From an uncultured Aquimarina sp. (GTDB taxonomy: Bacteria; Bacteroidota; Bacteroidia; Flavobacteriales; Flavobacteriaceae): 64,000 bases of DNA. The stretch spans positions 32,743 to 96,742 of the forward strand of contig CANMDH010000021.1 in NCBI GenBank assembly GCA_947496555.1, read 5' to 3'. Shown one piece after another: positions 47,359 to 55,054 of the stretch (its first letter is position 1; each line of letters starts with the position of its first letter). The position numbers and the translations under genes are program-made. The notes beneath the pieces are model-generated. The model had not been told where the DNA came from and did no database searches. It saw only the letters and a program-made list of their open reading frames with translations.

Positions 47359-50111
47359 AAACAGGAAGATTCCATTACATCTGTTTTATCGTTGGAATTC
47401 TACTTTTAGATTCCTGGATGATTTCTTGTAGTTCTCCCACAGGTACACTAGAGGAATCTAAACCTAATATTATCATTATTATGGCCGATGATATGGGATA
47501 TTCGGATCTTGGATGTTATGGTTCTGAGATTGAAACCCCAAATCTAGATAAGCTAGCTGCTAATGGTATAAAATTTACACAATTTTATAATGCTGGCAGG
47601 TGCAGCCCTTCACGTGCTTCTTTGCTTACCGGACTGTATCCTCATAAAGCAGGAGTAGGTTGGCTTACTACCGAGCCAAAGGGAACTACCGCGCCAGGCT
47701 ATCGCGGAAATCTTAGTAGCGACGCAATTACGATTCCTGAAATTCTTAAAACAGCTGGATATGCTACTTATATGAGTGGCAAATGGCACGTTACAGAAAA
47801 ACAAAAAATGGAGTCGGAAAAACCGGATAACAGTTGGCCCAATCAACGTGGGTTCGACCAGTTTTTTGGAACCATTAACGGTTTGGCCGATTATTTTATT
47901 CCTGTAAATCTAAAACGAAATAATACTTCTATCTCATATTCAAAAGGATTTTATTATACAGATGCTATTAGTGATACCGCTTCTTATTTTATAGAAAAAC
48001 ATCATCGCCTCCAGAAAGATCAGCCATTCTTTATGTATGTTTCATATACTGCACCACATTTTCCATTGCAAGCCAGATCTGAAGATATTGCAAAATACGA
48101 GAAATTATATTTGAAAGGCTGGGATTCGATACGACAGAGCCGATATGAAAAGATGAAAGAACTTGGTATTATGGATGAATCGGTATCTCTTGGAATTAGA
48201 GATCCCGAGGTAGCCCCCTGGGAAGAACTTCCGAAGGAAAAAAAAGTTGAAATGGCTAAACGCATGGCAATATATGCGGCACAAGTTGATGTTATGGATC
48301 AAGGTATAGGCCGAATCATAACAACTCTGGAGAAAACTGGTAATTTGGAGAATACGGTACTGCTATTTTTATCAGATAATGGGGCATCGGCAGAATACAA
48401 ATCAGAATTGGATCCTAATCCTAAACTCCTAGGTACTGCCAAATCCTACGAAAGTTATCGGAAAGCCTGGGCACATGTAAGTAATACTCCTTTTAAAAGG
48501 TACAAGCATTGGGTACATGAAGGAGGTATTGCGACACCGTTCATTGTTTCCTGGTCTAAAAAAATAAAAGGAGGAAAATCAATACATAAACCGGGACATA
48601 TTATAGATATCCTTCCTACTTGTATAGCTATAGCTGGTATTGAAAGAAAAAATATTTTCAAGAAGAAAAAATTACCTGATGGAATAAGTTTGAAACCATT
48701 ACTTCAGGAAGGTGTCGTAAAAAGAGATACTCTATTTTGGGAACATGAGGGTAATCGAGCTATTCGTATCGGTGACTGGAAATTGGTTTCAAGAGGTAAG
48801 CCTGTTAAACCATACACTGGTTCATGGCAGCTATTTGATCTAAAAAATGATCGTACCGAGATTCATAATGTATCAGAACAGTATCCGGGTAGAGTGAATT
48901 CAATGGCTGAAGCTTGGGAACATTGGGCTGAAAGAAGCGACGTATACCCTTTGGATGGTCGTGGAGGAAGTCCCCGTAGAGACACAACCGGATACGCAAT
49001 CCAAAAGGAAAAGTTCGGAATAATGCCCGATGGTAGACAGGTAGATCTGTTTACATTGAAGAATTATGATGGAGTTAAAATCAAAATTACTAATTATGGA
49101 GGGATTGTTACCAAAATCATTACTCCGGATAAAAATCAACACTACAAAGATATCGTTCTTGGATTTGATACTTTTCAGGAATATCTCACTAAGAACGAAC
49201 CTCATTTTGGAGCTTTAATAGGAAGATATGCTAATCGTATTGCCTATGGGAAGTTCAATTTAGACGGAAAAACGCATAACTTACCTAAAAACCGACCACC
49301 ACATCACCTACATACGGGAGACGAGCGGGGTTTTGATAAAGTACTATGGGATACTGAAGTTATTAATGAAAATGATCAGGAAAAACTTCGATTAACATAT
49401 ACTAGTCCAGATGGTAATGAAGGATATCCCGGCAAGCTGGAAACTGTTGTAGATTATTATCTAACCGATAATAGCGAACTGGTAATTGATTATCAGGCTA
49501 GGACCAATAAGCCAACCATTGTTAACCTGACAAATCATTCCTATTTCAATCTTTCAGGAACAGGTACAAAACAATTTCGAGAATATGGCTCAGAATTGGA
49601 AAAATACGATCAAATTATGGATCATGAAGTATATATCAATGCAAATTATTATACCCCAGTAAATACTTCACTTATACCAACTGGAAAAATATTTCCCGTG
49701 GTTGGAACTAAATTCGATTTTACTCAATTAAAGGTTATAGAACAAGCAAATATGGCAGGGTATGATCACAACTTCGTATTAAATAAAGATAAAAAAAACG
49801 GATTAGAATTTGCTGCAATTGTACGTGATCCAAAAACAGGACGAACATTGGAAGTATATACCACACAACCTGGATTGCAATTCTATACCGGAAACTTTTT
49901 GTCTAATAATATTATAGCGAAGAAGGGAAATAAATTGAAAAAATATGCAGCATTGTGCTTAGAAACCCAGAATTACCCTGATGCACCTAATCAGAAGAAC
50001 TTTCCTAATCCGGTTTTACGCCCTGGAGAAGTTTACGAACACAAAACCATATACAAATTTGATGTCCAATTGGAGCATCAAAAGATCACAAGTTATGAAG
50101 AACAAAAATGA
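47355..50111 (+). CDS. Sulfatase fused to aldose 1-epimerase (mutarotase)
   Basis: A 918-residue lipoprotein (lipobox MISCSSP, Cys25) made of two complete enzymes in one uninterrupted frame. Residues ~35-535 are an S1 sulfatase with motif CSPSRASLLTG (Cys83), IMADDMGYSD and a long AVY-like helix region (KRMAIYAAQVDVMDQGIGRII) resembling arylsulfatase A types. Residues ~550-918 are a galactose mutarotase-like domain: ITNYGGIVTKIITPD, GRYANRIAYGKF, HHLHTGDERGFDKV, VNLTNHSYFNLSG and the catalytic Glu in LETQNYPDAPN. The mutarotase interconverts alpha and beta anomers of a free reducing sugar. The fusion suggests that the desulfated or sulfated product must be presented in one anomeric form to the next enzyme. 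The 3' end overlaps the next gene by 17 nt. Confidence 0.88.
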   Translation: MKTGRFHYICFIVGILLLDSWMISCSSPTGTLEESKPNIIIIMADDMGYSDLGCYGSEIETPNLDKLAANGIKFTQFYNAGRCSPSRASLLTGLYPHKAGVGWLTTEPKGTTAPGYRGNLSSDAITIPEILKTAGYATYMSGKWHVTEKQKMESEKPDNSWPNQRGFDQFFGTINGLADYFIPVNLKRNNTSISYSKGFYYTDAISDTASYFIEKHHRLQKDQPFFMYVSYTAPHFPLQARSEDIAKYEKLYLKGWDSIRQSRYEKMKELGIMDESVSLGIRDPEVAPWEELPKEKKVEMAKRMAIYAAQVDVMDQGIGRIITTLEKTGNLENTVLLFLSDNGASAEYKSELDPNPKLLGTAKSYESYRKAWAHVSNTPFKRYKHWVHEGGIATPFIVSWSKKIKGGKSIHKPGHIIDILPTCIAIAGIERKNIFKKKKLPDGISLKPLLQEGVVKRDTLFWEHEGNRAIRIGDWKLVSRGKPVKPYTGSWQLFDLKNDRTEIHNVSEQYPGRVNSMAEAWEHWAERSDVYPLDGRGGSPRRDTTGYAIQKEKFGIMPDGRQVDLFTLKNYDGVKIKITNYGGIVTKIITPDKNQHYKDIVLGFDTFQEYLTKNEPHFGALIGRYANRIAYGKFNLDGKTHNLPKNRPPHHLHTGDERGFDKVLWDTEVINENDQEKLRLTYTSPDGNEGYPGKLETVVDYYLTDNSELVIDYQARTNKPTIVNLTNHSYFNLSGTGTKQFREYGSELEKYDQIMDHEVYINANYYTPVNTSLIPTGKIFPVVGTKFDFTQLKVIEQANMAGYDHNFVLNKDKKNGLEFAAIVRDPKTGRTLEVYTTQPGLQFYTGNFLSNNIIAKKGNKLKKYAALCLETQNYPDAPNQKNFPNPVLRPGEVYEHKTIYKFDVQLEHQKITSYEEQK

Positions 50112-51390
50112 ACAAAGAAGAAAATTCATCAAAAACCTGGCAGGAGGCTCGGCGGCAGTATTGTCCTTTCCTATAATGGGTTTTAGTCCAAAGAATCGGC
50201 ATGATAACTTTTCTGGGCTTAAGAATAAAGTATTCTCTAATGACGAAAACTATTGGAAACTGGTAAAAAACCAATATCAAATAGATCCTGGATTGATCAT
50301 GATGAATGCGGGAAATTTTTGTCCAAGTCCGTATTCGGTTAGTCAGACCATGCAAACTCATTTAGAGGGACTAAATGCCAATGCGTCTTCTCAGGATCGT
50401 AAGAAGTACAATGATATTTATAAGGATACGGTAAAACTTATGGCAGATTATCTGGGTGCTTCTCCTGAAGAAATCGCTATAACTCGTAATACTAGTGAAG
50501 GCAACAACACAATCAACAATGGATTGAATCTTAAACCGGGAGATGAGGTAATCTACTGGTCTCAAAATCACCAAACTCTTAATATAGCCTGGGAAGTACG
50601 AGCAAAACGTACCGGATTTAAGATTATAAAAGTGGTTACTCCTCGTAATCCTAAAACCGAAGAAGATCTGATCAAACCTTTTGTAGATGCAATGACCAGA
50701 AGGACTAAACTTATTTGTTTTTCTCATATTTCAAACCAATCAGGAACGTTATTGCCTGCTAAAAAACTTTGTACTATTGCACGAGATAAAGGGATTATGA
50801 GTTTGGTAGATGGAGCTCAAACCTTTGGATTCATGAATATCAACTTAAAGGAAATAGGTTGTGATTTCTATACCGGAAGTTCTCATAAATGGCTCACCGG
50901 CCCTAAGGAATCTGGGGTTTTGTATGTTAGAAAGGACTCTCTACCAAAAGTATGGCCATTAATAATAAGCAAAAACTGGAGTTGGGATCATGAATGGAAA
51001 ATAGAAAACCTGGTACGTTACGGGCAACGTAATGATGCAACTATAGTGGCTTTTGCAAAGGCGATTGAATTTCATAACCTGATTGGTAAAGACAATGTAG
51101 AAGATAGAGTACTAGAATTGGTAAATACCTTAATCGAAAAAATGAAATCAAACATTCCCGAGGTTGAATTTGTTACTCCATTAAATGCCAACATGTATGG
51201 TTGTATTTTGGTATTCAACTTACCAGGTATAGACTCTGATAAGGCCGTAGCCAAGTTATATACTGATCACCGTATTGCAACCGCGGGTACTCACGATGGT
51301 TTTAACGGAATCAGATTTTCACCTAATATTTATAATACTAAGGAAGAGCTTGATCATATAATTGATATCCTAAAAGAATTTAGAGCCTAG
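50095..51390 (+). CDS. Class V aminotransferase-like PLP protein with Tat signal
   Basis: A 431-residue PLP-fold protein. The start at 50095 opens a twin-arginine signal (EQRRKFIKNLAGGSAAVLSF); an upstream in-frame ATG at 49981 would hide it inside 114 more bases of the previous gene and is rejected. Fold type I landmarks: MMNAGNFCPSP, ITRNTSEGNNTI, HISNQSGTLLPAKKL, VDGAQTFGF and SSHKWLTGPKESG with the PLP lysine at about 265. Relatives include isopenicillin-N epimerase-like and cysteine desulfurase-like proteins. Tat export fits a protein that folds with its cofactor in the cytoplasm. The reaction is unknown; an amino sugar, amino acid or sulfur-containing group on the glycan are possibilities. 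Confidence 0.82.
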   Translation: MKNKNEQRRKFIKNLAGGSAAVLSFPIMGFSPKNRHDNFSGLKNKVFSNDENYWKLVKNQYQIDPGLIMMNAGNFCPSPYSVSQTMQTHLEGLNANASSQDRKKYNDIYKDTVKLMADYLGASPEEIAITRNTSEGNNTINNGLNLKPGDEVIYWSQNHQTLNIAWEVRAKRTGFKIIKVVTPRNPKTEEDLIKPFVDAMTRRTKLICFSHISNQSGTLLPAKKLCTIARDKGIMSLVDGAQTFGFMNINLKEIGCDFYTGSSHKWLTGPKESGVLYVRKDSLPKVWPLIISKNWSWDHEWKIENLVRYGQRNDATIVAFAKAIEFHNLIGKDNVEDRVLELVNTLIEKMKSNIPEVEFVTPLNANMYGCILVFNLPGIDSDKAVAKLYTDHRIATAGTHDGFNGIRFSPNIYNTKEELDHIIDILKEFRA

Positions 51391-51403
51391 TAAAATTAAG
51401 AAA

Positions 51404-52282
51404 ATGAAAAATCAACCCTTTTTATATTCCTTTTTATTGGGAATATTGATCAGTTCCTCACTTTGTTATGGGCAAAACAGCGGATCTCAATACAAATGGG
51501 ACATTCTCTTTGATGGGGGAAATTTAGACCAATGGTACACTTATTTATCCAAACCTCATCCCAATTCTGAGGTTCAGGATATGAAAAAAGATAAGGAAGG
51601 AAACTATAAGGAACATATAGGATTGAATAAAGATCCTCTTAATGTGTTTTCTGTTGTGGAAAAAGATGGAGAAAAGGTAATCAGGATTTCGGGAGAAGTC
51701 TTTGGTACACTTATTACCAAGAAGGAATTTGAGAACTACCATCTTTCCCTTGAATTTAAAGCAGGTAAAAAGAAATATCCTCCCCGAGAAAATAAAAAGA
51801 AGATTGATAGTGGGATTCTCTACCATTCAGTTGGTCCTGAAGGGGCTTGGGAAGAACACTGGATGAGATCTTTTGAGTATCAGGTCAAAGAAGGAAGCTG
51901 TGGAGATTTTATTACCATTGGTAAAGTATTGGCCGAAATTCCCACGGTACCCACAAAGCCCAAAAGACCTCAAAAGTACCAAAAAAGAGCTGATATGAGA
52001 ACTTTTCATCACAAAGCACCCTATTGTCGTCATGGAGATGAATTTGAGAAGCCTAAAGAAGAGTGGAATACCATAGATATCTATATGCACGGAGATACTA
52101 GTATTCATTTGGTGAATGGTAAAGTAAATTTGATCGCTTATAACCTTCGTCAAATAAAAGATGGTAAGGAAATACCTCTAACCAAAGGTAAAGTACAGAT
52201 TCAATCTGAAGGAGGAGAGATATTTTATCGAAATATTAAGGTAAGTCCTATTAAAGGTATACCAAAAGAATTAATGCCGTAA
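51404..52282 (+). CDS. DUF1080 (3-keto-disaccharide hydrolase-like) exported protein
   Basis: A 292-residue secreted protein with signal peptide to about residue 24. The concanavalin-like fold of DUF1080 is recognisable from WDILFDGGNLDQWYTY, FENYHLSLEFKAGKKKYPPR, DSGILYHSVGPEGAWEEHWM and SEGGEIFYRNIKVSPIKG. Some members of this family act on 3-keto-glycosides, others may be binding modules. No sugar 3-dehydrogenase (GFO/IDH/MocA or GMC type) is present in the window to make a keto substrate, so binding or a different activity remains open. It lies 13 nt after the aminotransferase-like gene and 6 nt before a sulfatase. Confidence 0.75.
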   Translation: MKNQPFLYSFLLGILISSSLCYGQNSGSQYKWDILFDGGNLDQWYTYLSKPHPNSEVQDMKKDKEGNYKEHIGLNKDPLNVFSVVEKDGEKVIRISGEVFGTLITKKEFENYHLSLEFKAGKKKYPPRENKKKIDSGILYHSVGPEGAWEEHWMRSFEYQVKEGSCGDFITIGKVLAEIPTVPTKPKRPQKYQKRADMRTFHHKAPYCRHGDEFEKPKEEWNTIDIYMHGDTSIHLVNGKVNLIAYNLRQIKDGKEIPLTKGKVQIQSEGGEIFYRNIKVSPIKGIPKELMP

Positions 52283-52288
52283 AACTAA

Positions 52289-53746
52289 ATGAGTATGTAC
52301 CGATTAAAAAATTACCTTTTAGTTATTGCTATAGCTGCTTTTGGACTTTCTTGTCAACAAAAAAAAGTCACCGAGGAAGAGCAAAAAAAACCCAACGTCC
52401 TTTTTATAGCCGTCGATGACCTGCGACCTATGTTGGGTAGTTATGGGAATCCCAATATCAAAACTCCTAATATGGATAAACTGGCAGCAGGTGGAACTCT
52501 ATTTGAGAGAGCATATTGCAATGTTCCGGTTTGTGGTGCCTCAAGAGCTAGCCTTTTAACTGGGCTTCATCCAACTCGAAGTCGATTTCTGGATTATAAT
52601 ACCTGGGCACAAAATGATGCTCCAGGCATAACGACTCTACCAGCACATTTTAAAAATAATGGATATTATACAGCAAGTCTTGGTAAGATATTTCATTTTC
52701 CCGAAGATATGGCTAAAGAAAGTTGGTCTGAAAAGCCCTGGAGGGCAAAATTTCAGTATGCAGGAGGTAAAGTAAGCATGGCTCGTAACTATTTATTAGA
52801 ATCCAATAGAGCATTACAAGCCAGGCCCGGAAAGCGTGGACCAAGTTATGAAATGGCAGATGTACAGGATAACGCATATTTTGATGGTCAAATGGCCAAA
52901 AAAGCAATAGAAAAACTAAAAACATTTAGTAAAAAAGATACTTCCTTTTTTCTTGCAATTGGTTTTTTAAAACCTCACTTACCATTTAATGCACCAAAAA
53001 AATACTGGGACCTCTACCCCGAAGGAAGCATTTCATTGGCAGATAATTCCTATTGGCCCAAAGATGCTCCTCGAGAAGATTGGTATGGTACAGGAGAATT
53101 GAGAAAATATCACGGAGTACCTTCTGAAGGACCTATACCCGACTCACTTGCAACCAAATTAGTTAGGGGATATCATGCAAGTGTAAGCTATGTAGATGCT
53201 TTGATTGGCGACGTAATAACTGCCTTGAAGGAAACAGGACTGGATAAGAATACTATTGTAGTACTTTGGGGAGATCATGGATATTTACTGGGAGAACATA
53301 AGCTATGGTGTAAACATATGACTTTTAACAAAGCACTTCAAGTACCTCTTATAATTCATTCACCAAAACACAATACTGGACAAAGAGCTAAAGGATTGGT
53401 AGAGTATATAGATCTGTATCCAACGCTATGCGACCTTACAGGGCTTGACAAACCAAATCATTTGGTTGGTTCTAGCCTGGTGCCTATGTTAGAAGACCCA
53501 AATAGTAAGGGTAAACCCCATGTGTTTTCAAGGTATCTAAATTTAGAAGCAATTAAAACGGATCGATATCTGTATACCGAATGGGTGGATAGCCTTGGCA
53601 ATATAGAAAACAGAATGTTATATGATCACCAGAATGATCCAGATGAAAATATAAATATTTCAGAACGAAAGGAATATGCCGAAAAAGTAAAAGAATTAAG
53701 TAAAGAGTTAGCAACATCAAATGCAAAACTGAATAAATCGGAGTAA
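52289..53746 (+). CDS. S1-family sulfatase, iduronate-2-sulfatase-like, with CxASR motif
   Basis: A 485-residue lipoprotein sulfatase (lipobox GLSCQQ, Cys22). The formylglycine motif reads CGASRASLLTG at Cys82, with Ala in place of the usual Pro, a variant that maturases are known to accept. Metal ligands VDDLRPML and WGDHGYLLGEH, and FFLAIGFLKPHLPFNAPKKYW, place it with the iduronate-2-sulfatase-like group (S1_7), like the product of 38913..40346. The two are clearly different proteins and probably attack different sulfate positions. It precedes the CE15 esterase by 12 nt. Confidence 0.9.
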   Translation: MSMYRLKNYLLVIAIAAFGLSCQQKKVTEEEQKKPNVLFIAVDDLRPMLGSYGNPNIKTPNMDKLAAGGTLFERAYCNVPVCGASRASLLTGLHPTRSRFLDYNTWAQNDAPGITTLPAHFKNNGYYTASLGKIFHFPEDMAKESWSEKPWRAKFQYAGGKVSMARNYLLESNRALQARPGKRGPSYEMADVQDNAYFDGQMAKKAIEKLKTFSKKDTSFFLAIGFLKPHLPFNAPKKYWDLYPEGSISLADNSYWPKDAPREDWYGTGELRKYHGVPSEGPIPDSLATKLVRGYHASVSYVDALIGDVITALKETGLDKNTIVVLWGDHGYLLGEHKLWCKHMTFNKALQVPLIIHSPKHNTGQRAKGLVEYIDLYPTLCDLTGLDKPNHLVGSSLVPMLEDPNSKGKPHVFSRYLNLEAIKTDRYLYTEWVDSLGNIENRMLYDHQNDPDENINISERKEYAEKVKELSKELATSNAKLNKSE

Positions 53747-53758
53747 AAACTAGATGCT

Positions 53759-55054
53759 ATGATAAAAAATCTCCTTGTTTTTATAAGTTTACTTCTTCTG
53801 TTTGGATGTTCGAATCGACATAAAAGTTCTAAAGAAAAAGAGACTGTAGCCTACGGAACATTTCAATTTGAAGAAATTCATGAGCTTCCAATACAAAAAA
53901 ATTTACCAGAATTAATGATAAATCAATCCGGAGAACTAATCAATTCAATAGCGCAATGGGAAGATCATAAAGCATATATCAAACAAATGCTTTTGTATTA
54001 TCAATACGGTACCATGCCTAAGAAACCAGATAATGTAACGGTTACTGAAACACATAATAAGATTGAGGAAGACAGAATTCATTCCAGCTATGATTTCACA
54101 ATAACCAAAAACGATAAATCTCTAACATTCAGAGTGGGTTTGATAAAACCAGTAAAGGGAGGTAACCATCCTGTGATTATCAAAAATGATCGGTATCGGT
54201 TTGATATGTCTGAGGTAGAAAATAAAAAATCCCGGGAGAAGTATACGAAACAAAACCGCTTAGCAATCGACTATTTTGTAGCCGATGAAGCTGTAAAAAG
54301 AGGGTATATCTATTGTAAGTTTAATCGCGAAGATGTAGCATTAGACTTAAACGGACCTAAAAGCGGGAGAATCTTTGATTTGTATCCAGAAAATGATTGG
54401 GGCGCGATCACAGCCTGGGCATGGGCATATCAGATAGTAATTGACTGGTTAGAAAAACAGCCTTTTACAGATACTTCTAAAATTGTTGCTACAGGTCATT
54501 CTCGAGGAGGAAAAACAGCTTTATGTGCGGGAATATTTGATGAACGTATTGCCATTACAGCTCCAAACTCTTCGGGGATAGGAGGAACCGGAAGTTTGCG
54601 ATTTTATGATTTTTCCAGAGGAGAAAATGTACAAACCATAGCATATCAATCCAGACAATTCAGACATTGGTGGCCGGATCGATGGTTTACTCTAAAAGAT
54701 CATATCAACAAAGTTCCTTTTGACACGCATTTTGCAAAAGCGTTGATAGCTCCAAGGGCCTTATTTAATGCCCATGCCAGACATGATTTTTGGGCTAATC
54801 CTTATGGCACTCATCTTACTTATCTGGCTGCACAACCGGTTTTCGATTTGTATGGTGTTTCTGAAAACAATGCAATTCATTGGCGAGATGGCGGTCACGC
54901 TCAAGGAAAAGAGGATTGGTTAGGGTTATTTGACTATTGCGATTGGATATTTTATAAAAAACCTTCAGAAAGGAAATATGACAAAAACCCATATCCCAAT
55001 AGGTATCAATATGAATCCCTGGACGTCCATGATATAACCAAAGTAAAAAAATGA
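53759..55054 (+). CDS. CE15 glucuronoyl methylesterase-like lipoprotein
   Basis: A 431-residue alpha/beta hydrolase with lipobox LLFGCSNR. Nucleophile Ser248 lies in the CE15 motif GHSRGGKTAL, followed by the oxyanion-region TAPNSSGIGGTGS; the catalytic His is His380 in DGGHAQGKEDW, and RHDFWANPYG lies between. CE15 enzymes hydrolyse esters of the glucuronic acid carboxylate (methyl or lignin-type esters). Here the enzyme implies that some uronate in the substrate is esterified and must be freed before GH88/GH105 or lyase action. It overlaps the next gene by 4 nt. Confidence 0.87.
   Translation: MIKNLLVFISLLLLFGCSNRHKSSKEKETVAYGTFQFEEIHELPIQKNLPELMINQSGELINSIAQWEDHKAYIKQMLLYYQYGTMPKKPDNVTVTETHNKIEEDRIHSSYDFTITKNDKSLTFRVGLIKPVKGGNHPVIIKNDRYRFDMSEVENKKSREKYTKQNRLAIDYFVADEAVKRGYIYCKFNREDVALDLNGPKSGRIFDLYPENDWGAITAWAWAYQIVIDWLEKQPFTDTSKIVATGHSRGGKTALCAGIFDERIAITAPNSSGIGGTGSLRFYDFSRGENVQTIAYQSRQFRHWWPDRWFTLKDHINKVPFDTHFAKALIAPRALFNAHARHDFWANPYGTHLTYLAAQPVFDLYGVSENNAIHWRDGGHAQGKEDWLGLFDYCDWIFYKKPSERKYDKNPYPNRYQYESLDVHDITKVKK

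Noticed and set aside
49981-50094. Upstream in-frame ATG extending the class V aminotransferase-like protein
   Set aside because: The extension lies entirely inside the mutarotase coding region, has no signal-like character and would bury the twin-arginine signal that starts at 50095.
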